Assembly: GCA_009712615.1 (NCBI GenBank)
Contig: WASR01000208.1
Coordinates: 1 to 6,208, forward strand
DNA length: 6,208 nt
Reading direction: 5' to 3'
Source: Methanobacterium sp.
GTDB lineage: Archaea > Methanobacteriota > Methanobacteria > Methanobacteriales > Methanobacteriaceae
Shown: positions 1-6,004 of the stretch, in pieces
Position numbering within the stretch: position 1 is the first letter of the stretch
How the letters are laid out: each line of letters begins with the position of its first letter
The notes under the pieces: model-generated
What the model was told of the DNA's origin: nothing
Seen by the model: only the letters and a program-made list of their open reading frames with translations
Database searches by the model: none
Translations under genes and position numbers: made by a program

Positions 1-47
1 ATATTGTAGTTATTTCAAAATCAGTGAAAGTTCTGAGAAATTTCTGT

Positions 48-62
48 AAAAAAATGAAAAAA
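48..62 (-). terminator. Oligo-T terminator after the universal stress gene
   Basis: Read on the minus strand, two T-runs (six and seven T, separated by CA) begin 14 bases after the stop codon of the universal stress protein gene. Archaeal RNA polymerase commonly terminates on oligo-T tracts without a hairpin, so this is a reasonable end for the leftward transcript. I see no stem-loop. The remaining bases 1-47 are AT-rich and hold nothing I can name. Confidence 0.5.
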
Positions 63-75
63 TATCCCGTATATA

Positions 76-522
76 TTAAGAAATGATATTTACAGGTACT
101 TTAGATTCTTTAACGACCCTATCTGTTGTTCTTCCTAATAAGAACTTTTCTAGACCATGTTTACCTGATTTTCCCATGACCACTTGATCTATTTCTTCAT
201 CAACTATGGTTTTTAGTATAACCTCTGATGGATTTCCTTCCTTTAATAGTACCTTGAAATTGATATTTTTACATGTTCCTCCGCATTTGTTATCTTCGAT
301 AGTTTCTTCAAACTTTTTTACAGCATTTTCCATATCATTTCTGAGTTCTTCATCCACTGATTCCCTGACTTCTGGTTGTGGTATGGCATTAAGATAAGAG
401 GTATCTATAACGTTTAAAATAAGTATTTCAGCACCACTCATATCTGCCAGAGATATGGCATATTCTCCTGCTTTAATAGCATTTTCTGATCCGTCTGTTG
501 GGAGTAATATTTTTTTTACCAT
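76..522 (-). CDS. Universal stress protein, UspA family
   Basis: Small soluble cytoplasmic protein of 148 residues, the normal size for a single Usp domain; members usually dimerise and many bind ATP. The N-terminus has the typical first strand and loop ([11 protein letters not shown], residues 5-15) with Asp10. The C-terminal nucleotide loop is G117-KS-G120, nine residues, then G130, matching the family pattern G-x2-G-x9-G-(S/T), except that Arg131 replaces the usual Ser/Thr, with Thr132 and Thr133 following. ATP binding is therefore likely but not certain. A CGGTC pair (Cys80, Cys84) sits in the loop before the fourth strand, which is unusual. The ATG has an excellent ribosome site (AAGGAGGA, eight bases upstream). 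It lies 116 bases downstream of a DASS transporter on the same strand. Usp proteins are often encoded next to transporters, so a role linked to that transporter is possible but unproven. Confidence 0.93.
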   Translation of the reverse strand: MVKKILLPTDGSENAIKAGEYAISLADMSGAEILILNVIDTSYLNAIPQPEVRESVDEELRNDMENAVKKFEETIEDNKCGGTCKNINFKVLLKEGNPSEVILKTIVDEEIDQVVMGKSGKHGLEKFLLGRTTDRVVKESKVPVNIIS

Positions 523-530
523 GTTTAAAT

Positions 531-538
531 TCCTCCTT
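531..538 (-). promoter_or_regulatory. Shine-Dalgarno site of the universal stress gene
   Basis: On the minus strand this reads AAGGAGGA, eight bases before the ATG at 522. It fixes the start and provides the reference for the nearly identical site in front of the transporter, which lacks an ATG at this distance. Confidence 0.85.
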
Positions 539-552
539 CATTTCTCTTTTTC

Positions 553-596
553 AAAAAAATTTTCAGAAATTAATGGGATTTTATGGAAAATCCATT
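553..596 (-). terminator. Stem-loop plus T-run between transporter and stress gene
   Basis: Bases 572-582 (AATGGGATTTT) pair with 587-596 (AAAATCCATT), giving ten base pairs with one bulged G and a four-base loop. In the leftward direction the hairpin is followed 12 bases later by seven T (559-553). This could be a partial terminator or an RNA processing site between the transporter and stress genes. The stem is AT-rich and weak, and I see no convincing box A for the stress gene here, so read-through from the transporter is plausible. Confidence 0.35.
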
Positions 597-638
597 GACC
601 CCAATATTTTCTGATCCAATTATTTCTTATTTATTTTT

Positions 639-1988
639 TTAACCCAAGAATGGTTTTCCTATGGTCAAAATTATTGCTATGGTGAAGATTATTCCAATTA
701 CCACCATTGGTATTCCTGCTTTAAGTATCTCCTTGATTTTCACGTATCCAGTTCCGTACGCCATGGCAACAGTAGGATCTGCCATCGGGAACATGAACGA
801 AAGTGAACATGAAATTGCAACAGGTACTGCATAGATACCCACTGGCTGACCTTGAGCTGCAGCAAGGGTCACTGATAATGGTACTAAAATTGCTGCAAGT
901 GCAATGTTAGACATTACCTGGGTAAATATAACTGCTATGATCATCAGCATGAGCATTATGGCCAGTGTTGAAACATTGCTTCCCATCAGACCTATCAGAT
1001 CATGTATGAGCCATGCGGCTGCGCCAGTATTTAAAAGGGCTGCTCCAAGGGACAGTGCACCTCCAAAGAATATTATGAGTCCCCAGTCAACCCCTTCTTG
1101 AGCATCTTTCCAGTCGATCACACCAGATATGAAGTACAGTGCAGCTCCAATTAAAGCCACAGAATAACTGTCTAATCCTGTAATACCTGTTGTTACCCAT
1201 AGTCCTATGGTGAAGAACAAAATTACAGCAGTTATTTTTTCCTGTTTTGATATTGGCCCCATAACACTCATGGATTTATGAAGGGTTTCCTTACCCCCCA
1301 CAATTCCATCTACTTCTGGTGGAAATATCCATCCTAACAACTTCCATGTAACAATTAACATGATAATTGCAAGTGGAAATCCAAAAATCATCCAGTTAAC
1401 GAAGGGAAGATGAGTATAGGCAGCTGCCATTAAGTTTGGTGCTGTACCTATTTCTGTACCAAATCCTCCCGCAAGTGACCCGTATGAAGCACCAAGGACC
1501 ATGGCCTTTGCAAAATTACTGTTACCCTTCTCCGCATCATTAATACCAAATAAAGGAACTATTGTCTTAATAATTGGAAGTAACATTGCAAATGCAACAA
1601 CATTTTCAATCCACGCTGATAAAAGTCCTGTACTGAAAACCGCTGCAAATATACTCATATTTGGTGTTGTGCCTACTTTTGATAACATCCAGTAAGTGAA
1701 ACGTTTAGCAAGCCCACTTTTACCAATGGCAACTGCAAGAATAAAACCCCCAATCATCAGGAATATGATTGGATTTGCAAATCCAATGACCGCATTAGTA
1801 AAACTTTCGATACCAAGAATAGGTTGTAAAAATAGCAGTATTAAAGAGGTGACTGCTAAATGCTGAGCTTCACTTGCCCACATTATGATGGCAAATATCA
1901 GCAGTGCGATTGCAGCATGTCCAGGATAACTTAAACCAGGTAATGGAATTAGCATGATCACTAAAAAAGCAATGATCGCTAAAGGCAT
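639..1988 (-). CDS. DASS/SLC13 family anion symporter (CitT-like)
   Basis: Polytopic membrane transporter of 449 residues from the first ATG, in the size range of the divalent anion:sodium symporter family, whose members carry dicarboxylates, sulfate or phosphate. Hydrophobic segments cover nearly the whole chain. Family landmarks are visible: the N-terminal segment ending in a W-x2-E-A pattern (Trp37, Glu40), the first helical hairpin [15 protein letters not shown] (124-138), the [13 protein letters not shown] loop, a second repeat with [12 protein letters not shown] (Ser360, Asn361), and [16 protein letters not shown] near the C-terminus. The Ser-Asn-Thr signature of characterised members is altered to E-N-V (128-130) and S-N-I (360-362), so substrate and sodium coupling cannot be inferred. 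The listed start is the first canonical codon, but its ribosome site is about 35 bases away. Translation probably begins at ATT 2018-2016 or ACG 2015-2013, adding ten or nine residues ([10 protein letters not shown] from the ATT). The next gene leftward is a universal stress protein, possibly on the same transcript. Confidence 0.92.
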   Translation of the reverse strand: MPLAIIAFLVIMLIPLPGLSYPGHAAIALLIFAIIMWASEAQHLAVTSLILLFLQPILGIESFTNAVIGFANPIIFLMIGGFILAVAIGKSGLAKRFTYWMLSKVGTTPNMSIFAAVFSTGLLSAWIENVVAFAMLLPIIKTIVPLFGINDAEKGNSNFAKAMVLGASYGSLAGGFGTEIGTAPNLMAAAYTHLPFVNWMIFGFPLAIIMLIVTWKLLGWIFPPEVDGIVGGKETLHKSMSVMGPISKQEKITAVILFFTIGLWVTTGITGLDSYSVALIGAALYFISGVIDWKDAQEGVDWGLIIFFGGALSLGAALLNTGAAAWLIHDLIGLMGSNVSTLAIMLMLMIIAVIFTQVMSNIALAAILVPLSVTLAAAQGQPVGIYAVPVAISCSLSFMFPMADPTVAMAYGTGYVKIKEILKAGIPMVVIGIIFTIAIILTIGKPFLG

Positions 1989-2012
1989 CCCTAAAGTCTT
2001 AAAGCTAATTTT

Positions 2013-2030
2013 CGTAATTGATTCCTCCTT
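2013..2030 (-). promoter_or_regulatory. Ribosome site pointing to a non-ATG start for the transporter
   Basis: The minus strand reads AAGGAGGA at 2030-2023, the same site as in front of the stress gene. In the transporter's frame it is followed by ATT (2018-2016, five bases after GGAGG) and ACG (2015-2013, eight bases after GGAGG). The first ATG is about 35 bases away. An in-frame stop at 2039-2037 excludes any start further upstream. Which codon is used cannot be decided from sequence alone. Confidence 0.65.
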
Positions 2031-2075
2031 ATTTATTCAATTAAATCATAAACAAATAAGATAGTGAGAATATCC

Positions 2076-2090
2076 TATAAATACGTATTT
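2076..2090 (-). promoter_or_regulatory. Putative box A and palindrome of the transporter promoter
   Basis: On the minus strand TATTTATAGG (2085-2076) resembles an archaeal box A. It would place the transcript start near 2055, leaving a leader of about 35-40 bases. It overlaps a perfect 12-bp palindrome, AAATACGTATTT (2079-2090), so a protein bound there would block TBP. The motif assignment is by eye and the AT-rich background makes chance matches possible. Confidence 0.4.
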
Positions 2091-2117
2091 TGTCGTGAAT
2101 AATTATTAACGATCATA

Positions 2118-2126
2118 TTTATATAA
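2118..2126 (+). promoter_or_regulatory. Box A (TATA) for the glycosylase gene
   Basis: TTTATATAA is a near-ideal archaeal box A. It predicts transcription starting about 2145-2150 and a leader of about 60 bases before the ATG at 2209. Because the motif is nearly symmetrical it could also serve the leftward gene, but that would give a leader of roughly 75 bases; the 2076-2085 element suits that gene better. Confidence 0.55.
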
Positions 2127-2135
2127 CATGAAAAT

Positions 2136-2154
2136 TTGAGTTAGTTTAACTCAA
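2136..2154. promoter_or_regulatory. Inverted repeat, candidate operator
   Basis: TTGAGTTA (2136-2143) and TAACTCAA (2147-2154) are exact reverse complements separated by three bases. The element begins ten bases after the box A and spans the expected transcription start. Binding sites for dimeric repressors of the winged-helix type often occupy this position in archaeal promoters. No regulator gene lies in the window. Confidence 0.45.
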
Positions 2155-2208
2155 TTCTAGGTAATCAAAACTTATTTTATCTGAAAAAGTGTTTGGAAAT
2201 ATGATATC

Positions 2209-2910
2209 ATGAATAAATATGATAATAACGAGTTCATAACCATTTACACCAAATTATATGATCTTTACGGACCACAAGGTTGGTGGCCACTGCAAAATAT
2301 TATAAAGGGTTTAAAACCCCATAAAACAGGGGCGCAAAATGGTTATCATCCCCTTGATTATGACCTGCCCAACACCCAAAACCAAAGGTTTGAGATAATA
2401 CTTGGAACCATACTCACACAAAATACTGCGTGGACATCAGCAGAGAAGGCTCTTAAAAATCTTAAAAAATTGGATGTTTTAGATCCTGAAAAAATTTTAT
2501 CCATAGAAACTGAAACTCTTAAAGCAGCCATTAAATGCGCAGGATTTTTAAATCAAAAGGCAAACTACATCAAAGCCATCACAGAATTTTTCATAGAATT
2601 AAATGGCGAAATTCCAACAAGAAAGGAACTATTGGGTGTGTAGGGAGTTGGAAACGAAACTGCTGATTCCATACTGCTTTATGCATATAAACAGCCATCC
2701 TTTGTTGTAGATGCATATACAAGAAGAATATTTACAGGGTTAAATCTAGTAAAAGAAAAAAACAGTTACTTGGAAATTAAAAAGAAGTTTGAATCAAACT
2801 TACCAAAGGATTATAAGCTATTTAATGAGTATCATGCATTAATAGTGGAACATGCCAAAAGATATTACAGTAAAAAGCCATACGCAGTAAATGATCCAAT
2901 CATTGATTAA
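2209..2910 (+). pseudogene. Endonuclease III/MagIII-like DNA glycosylase, amber-interrupted
   Basis: Helix-hairpin-helix base-excision DNA glycosylase, broken by TAG at 2641-2643. Reading through gives 233 positions: 144 residues, the stop, then 88 residues to TAA at 2908, close to the roughly 218 of Helicobacter MagIII. Before the stop, [24 protein letters not shown] and AGFLNQKAN are classic for this family. After it come [14 protein letters not shown] and [11 protein letters not shown], holding the catalytic Asp. The stop falls inside the hairpin just before GVG, where relatives often have Lys; one base change from AAG, or from TGG, would create it. The residue aligned with the Nth lyase lysine (GVGRKTA) is Glu, implying a glycosylase without lyase activity. 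At the C-terminus the positions of the first three Fe-S cysteines read Tyr, Ala and Asp (Y-x6-A-x2-D), and the protein ends before the fourth. The start has only a weak ribosome site. The frame is otherwise intact, so the lesion is recent, a sequencing error, or read-through. Confidence 0.8.
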
Positions 2911-2974
2911 AAAAATAGGACAATGAGTTAAGGTCCAAAAATGATCAATAAACTACTTGTTCTGGAGATTTGAA

Positions 2975-3838
2975 ATGAAAAAAATCAGATTCACAGACAT
3001 CAGCGTGCCAGTTATCAGACTGACATTTAAACAAAGGTTTTGGCTTGCAAAAACTTGTAATAAGATACCCCCAGTTGCTTGGGTGGTTAAAAAAATTTTT
3101 TTTGATGGTGATGACATCCAAGTTCTTCCAATGGATAAAGTTGTACAAAAAAATTCTTTAATCAAGAGTATAGATGTGGATAATCATGTTCCATTGGTTA
3201 AAAGTTCCCCTGTTCCCAGTGATGTTTTAAAACTCATGATACAGAAAAGCAGATATCGTTTTATCATGAATTTTTGTATCTGCAGAACAGCTAACAACTG
3301 TGAAAAATTTCCCCATGAGTTGGGATGTCTATTTCTAGGTAAGGGGGCGAGCAGAATCTCTCCAAATGTAGGTAGGCTTGCAAGCATCGATGAAGCCATC
3401 GAACACATTGAAAAATGTGGTGAAGCTGGTTTAGTTCATATTATTGGACGCAACAAGATCGATTGCTTATGGCTAAATGCAGGTAAACATGATGAGTTAC
3501 TCACCATATGTAACTGCTGTGATTGCTGTTGCCTGTGGAAAATGGCCCCATATCTCCCAGAACAAATAGGTAATAGTTTAATGCCAATGGAAGGCATCGA
3601 ACTGGTATATAATCCCAAATTTTGCACTCTATGCGGAGCATGCACCAGAGAGAAATGCTTTGTTCATGCCATCACCATGGAAACAGATGGTATAAACATT
3701 GATAAAGTCAGATGCAAAAAATGTGGAAGATGTGTTGATTCATGTAAATACAACGGATTAACTATTTCTATGGATTCTGATACAATAAATCGTTCCATTG
3801 AGCACGTTGAAAAATTGGTTGATGTAAAACTCATTTAA
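2975..3838 (+). CDS. Cysteine-rich 4Fe-4S ferredoxin-domain protein
   Basis: Soluble iron-sulfur protein of 287 residues with 21 cysteines and no signal peptide or membrane segment. It has three zones. A central CICR motif (Cys101, Cys103) continues with Cys109 and Cys118. A cluster C-N-C-C-D-C-C-C (179-186) follows a stretch ending in EAGLVH. A C-terminal ferredoxin module has C-x2-C-x2-C-x4-C (217, 220, 223, 228) and C-x2-C-x2-C-x3-C (247, 250, 253, 257). The CICR...EAGLVH...ICNCC order resembles a widespread but uncharacterised group of anaerobe 4Fe-4S proteins, so an electron-transfer or redox role is likely and the partner is unknown. The usual proline after the fourth cysteine is missing in both ferredoxin motifs. 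I chose ATG 2975 because GGAG (2964-2967) lies seven bases before it; a TTG at 2957 has no comparable site. It follows the broken glycosylase by 64 bases and precedes hemB. Confidence 0.88.
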   Translation: MKKIRFTDISVPVIRLTFKQRFWLAKTCNKIPPVAWVVKKIFFDGDDIQVLPMDKVVQKNSLIKSIDVDNHVPLVKSSPVPSDVLKLMIQKSRYRFIMNFCICRTANNCEKFPHELGCLFLGKGASRISPNVGRLASIDEAIEHIEKCGEAGLVHIIGRNKIDCLWLNAGKHDELLTICNCCDCCCLWKMAPYLPEQIGNSLMPMEGIELVYNPKFCTLCGACTREKCFVHAITMETDGINIDKVRCKKCGRCVDSCKYNGLTISMDSDTINRSIEHVEKLVDVKLI

Positions 3839-3845
3839 ATTTCGA

Positions 3846-3871
3846 TAGCCAAGGCCATTTTTTATTGGCTA
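3846..3871 (+). terminator. Stem-loop after the iron-sulfur gene
   Basis: TAGCCAA (3846-3852) pairs exactly with TTGGCTA (3865-3871) around a 12-base loop that contains six T. It starts seven bases after the stop codon. It may end the upstream transcript or mark a processing site; the T-run lies within the loop rather than after the stem, so it is not a standard intrinsic terminator. Confidence 0.4.
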
Positions 3872-3874
3872 CAA

Positions 3875-3881
3875 TTTTATA
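3875..3881 (+). promoter_or_regulatory. Possible box A for hemB
   Basis: TTTTATA lies just after the stem-loop and about 60 bases before the hemB ATG, predicting a start near 3905 and a leader of about 30 bases. The surrounding region is AT-rich, and TATTAAT at 3894-3900 is an alternative, so the choice is tentative. Confidence 0.3.
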
Positions 3882-3937
3882 GTCAGACCATCATATTAAT
3901 TATCAAACTTGAAATATAACAAAAAAAAGTGATAGAA

Positions 3938-4909
3938 ATGGAATTTCCAGTAACTAGAATGAGGAGACTCAGAAAGGATCAAAATATCAGAAATATTCTT
4001 ACAGAGACTAAATTAAATCCAGAAGATTTCATATACCCAATTTTTATTAATGAAGAGCTTGAGGATGCTTACAAGGAAGAAATAAACACCATGCCCGGTC
4101 AGTACAGATTTTCAATAAACGATGCAGTCACCTATCTCAAAGAACTTGAATCAATTGGATTATCATCAGTTATCCTGTTTGGAATGCCCAAAATTAAAGA
4201 TGAAAAGGGATCAATGGCTTATCATAAAAATGGTGTGATACAGCAAACAATTAGAAAACTTAAGGCAGAAACTGACCTTGTTGTTATTACAGACGTGTGT
4301 CTTTGTGAGTACACATCCCATGGTCACTGTGGAATAATCAAGGATGGAGAAGTTTTAAACGACCCTACCTTAAATTATCTATCAAAAGTTGCTTTAAGCC
4401 ATGCTGAAGCAGGTGCTGATATTGTTGCACCATCTGATATGATGGATGGCAGAGTTGCTAGCATCAGAAAAGTTCTGGATCTAAATGGCTATCAGGATAC
4501 CATAATCATGTCATACTCTGCCAAGTATGCATCGGCATTTTACGCACCATTCAGAGAGGCTGTGTGTTCAGCACCTAGTTTTGGTGACAGGAAAACTTAT
4601 CAGATGAACCCAGCAAATTCCCAAGAAGCCTTAAGAGAGGTTAAACTGGACATAGCCGAAGGGGCCGAAATGATAATAGTTAAACCTGCAATGCCCTATA
4701 TGGACATTATCAGAGAGGTTAAAAATGAATTTAAAATGCCTACTGTTGCATATCAGGTTAGTGGAGAGTACTCCATGATTGTGGCCGGAATTGAAAACGG
4801 ATACCTCACACAAGATTCAATTTATGAATCATTACTTTCAATAAAAAGATCAGGGGCAGATCTAATCATCAGTTACTTTGCTCCGGAATTTTTAGAGGGA
4901 AAAATTTAA
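3938..4909 (+). CDS. hemB: Porphobilinogen synthase (delta-aminolevulinate dehydratase)
   Basis: Cytoplasmic enzyme that condenses two 5-aminolevulinate molecules into porphobilinogen, the common precursor of F430, corrinoids, siroheme and heme. The product is 323 residues, normal for the family. Zinc-binding cysteines are present in [13 protein letters not shown] (Cys121, Cys123, Cys131), so this is the zinc type rather than the magnesium-only type. The two Schiff-base lysines are in [17 protein letters not shown] (Lys196) and [13 protein letters not shown] (Lys249), and the family motif [14 protein letters not shown] lies between them. Everything needed for catalysis appears intact. ATG 3938 is preferred because GTGAT (3929-3933), which matches the 16S tail, sits four bases upstream; the GTG at 3929 would use up that ribosome site. 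Neighbours are an iron-sulfur protein upstream and a CitG-like gene 125 bases downstream. Confidence 0.97.
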   Translation: MEFPVTRMRRLRKDQNIRNILTETKLNPEDFIYPIFINEELEDAYKEEINTMPGQYRFSINDAVTYLKELESIGLSSVILFGMPKIKDEKGSMAYHKNGVIQQTIRKLKAETDLVVITDVCLCEYTSHGHCGIIKDGEVLNDPTLNYLSKVALSHAEAGADIVAPSDMMDGRVASIRKVLDLNGYQDTIIMSYSAKYASAFYAPFREAVCSAPSFGDRKTYQMNPANSQEALREVKLDIAEGAEMIIVKPAMPYMDIIREVKNEFKMPTVAYQVSGEYSMIVAGIENGYLTQDSIYESLLSIKRSGADLIISYFAPEFLEGKI

Positions 4910-4971
4910 TTGATTTTCACTAAGATGAATTTGATGGAAACTCACATCATCAGTACAATTTCCTGTAAAAC

Positions 4972-5002
4972 TATTATATGGAAAAAATTCAATATATGAA
5001 TT
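4972..5002 (+). promoter_or_regulatory. Possible promoter with inverted repeat before the CitG-like gene
   Basis: TATTATATG (4972-4980) is a fair box A, predicting a start near 5005 and a short leader before the TTG at 5035. Directly after it AATTCA (4986-4991) and TGAATT (4997-5002) form an exact inverted repeat with a five-base spacer, a possible operator. Both lie in the 125-base gap after hemB, which shows no clear terminator. AT-rich sequence makes both calls weak. Confidence 0.3.
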
Positions 5003-5021
5003 AGAAAAATATTTGATCAAA

Positions 5022-5037
5022 AGGAGTTATTAATTTG
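5022..5037 (+). promoter_or_regulatory. Shine-Dalgarno site fixing a TTG start
   Basis: AGGAG (5022-5026) is eight bases before TTG 5035-5037. No ATG or GTG in this frame is as well placed, and the encoded N-terminus reaches the conserved PKPGN motif at the expected distance, so the TTG is very probably the real start. Confidence 0.75.
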
Positions 5038-5985
5038 GATCCTGATTTCATAGCAAAAACTGCCCAAATAGCATCAGTATTGGAAGTTAGTGGTTATCCC
5101 AAACCTGGAAATGTGCACAGAACCCAAGATTTCACAGACATGGTTTTTGAAGACTTTTTAATCAGCGGAGTAGTGATTGGAAATACCATGAAAAAAGCTG
5201 CAAAACTCGGCCAAAATCATGGCTCAAATTCCCGAGAAATGTCCAAGATCGAAGTAGGTAAACTCATTAAAGAAGCCGTTGTTGAAACTGATAAATGGAT
5301 TAAAAATAACACCAATCTAGGTATTATAATGTTGCTTACACCCATCTGTGCAGCTGCTGGAATGAGTGATGAAATAGATGAAATGCCCTACAACATCGAT
5401 GAAATTCTAAGGGCAACTACACCATATGATGCTGTTAATCTTTATGAAGCAATTAATATAGCTGAAGCCGGTGGAATGGGAGTTCAGGATGATTTAGATG
5501 TTACAAGTGACAACGCTAAAAATGAACTCATAGAAAAGAACATCAATATGTACGATGTTTTGGATCTATCATCCCAGTGGGACATGCTTGCCAATGAAAT
5601 TACCAGGACCATGCCAATCACGTTTGAATTGGGTTATCCCACATTTAAAGAAGTCAGAAAGGATCACGGCATAAACAAAGCCACAGTTCAAACCTTTTTA
5701 ACCATACTGTCAATATATCCCGACACATTGATCGCTCGGAAATATGGACTTGAAACTGCACAAGAAGTTTCAGTAGATGCCGGCTTGATTGTTAAGGAAG
5801 GTGGAGCATTGACTGATAAGGGCATGGATATGCTCATTGACATCGATAATGACCTGGTTGAAAAGAAGTTGAATCCTGGAACAACTGCAGATCTAACTGC
5901 ATCATCAGTTATGGTTGCTCTTCTGGATGAATACAAAGCGAATTTTAATTTATTATTAAATTTTTATAGTATTAACAATTTTTAA
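5035..5985 (+). CDS. CitG/MdcB-like (triphosphoribosyl-dephospho-CoA synthase family) protein
   Basis: Soluble protein of 316 residues. The N-terminal [15 protein letters not shown] (19-33) matches the conserved PKPG block of the CitG/MdcB family. Further shared features are [22 protein letters not shown] and AEAGGMG in the middle, FELGYPTF and a [10 protein letters not shown] segment later, and the C-terminal [12 protein letters not shown] (Asp286). Bacterial members build 2'-(5''-triphosphoribosyl)-3'-dephospho-CoA, the prosthetic-group precursor of citrate or malonate lyase. No lyase gene is present here and methanogens are not known to use those enzymes, so the archaeal substrate is probably another nucleotide and the reaction should be treated as unknown. 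It starts with TTG behind a good ribosome site. The last 14 or so residues are Asn/Leu/Phe-rich, encoded by very AT-rich DNA beyond the conserved domain. pheS starts 19 bases downstream, suggesting co-transcription. Confidence 0.88.
   Translation: MDPDFIAKTAQIASVLEVSGYPKPGNVHRTQDFTDMVFEDFLISGVVIGNTMKKAAKLGQNHGSNSREMSKIEVGKLIKEAVVETDKWIKNNTNLGIIMLLTPICAAAGMSDEIDEMPYNIDEILRATTPYDAVNLYEAINIAEAGGMGVQDDLDVTSDNAKNELIEKNINMYDVLDLSSQWDMLANEITRTMPITFELGYPTFKEVRKDHGINKATVQTFLTILSIYPDTLIARKYGLETAQEVSVDAGLIVKEGGALTDKGMDMLIDIDNDLVEKKLNPGTTADLTASSVMVALLDEYKANFNLLLNFYSINNF
5961..5970 (+). promoter_or_regulatory. Box A-like sequence before pheS
   Basis: TTTTTATAGT lies inside the last codons of the CitG-like gene. 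If used it would start a transcript near 5990, with a leader of about 15 bases containing the AAGGGA ribosome site (5995-6000). It could let pheS be expressed separately from the upstream gene; equally it may be chance in an AT-rich tail. Confidence 0.25.
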
Positions 5986-6004
5986 GTGTTATTTAAGGGA
6001 TGTA

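Noticed and set aside
110..122. Near-identical 'aacgacccta' strings in the stress gene and at about 4359 in hemB
   Set aside because: Both are within conserved coding sequence and the match is short; no sign of a real repeat.
206..397. Open frame on the plus strand opposite the universal stress gene
   Set aside because: It is antisense to a clearly conserved gene, low in complexity (Ser/Phe-rich) and has no recognisable domain.
2638..2660. A frameshift or programmed shift to bypass the TAG in the glycosylase
   Set aside because: The homologous frame is the same on both sides of the stop, so no shift is needed; only the single codon is wrong.
2957..2974. TTG start giving a slightly longer iron-sulfur protein
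   Set aside because: The GGAG site lies between this TTG and the ATG at 2975 and correctly spaces only the ATG.
2945..3165. Overlapping minus-strand open frames opposite the iron-sulfur gene
   Set aside because: Both lie antisense to a gene with clear ferredoxin motifs; neither shows family features.
3929..3937. GTG start for hemB
   Set aside because: This GTG is part of the best ribosome-binding match for the ATG at 3938, and only poly-A lies before it.
5688..5936. Minus-strand open frame inside the CitG-like gene
   Set aside because: It is Ser/Met-rich, a reverse-frame shadow of the conserved C-terminal domain.
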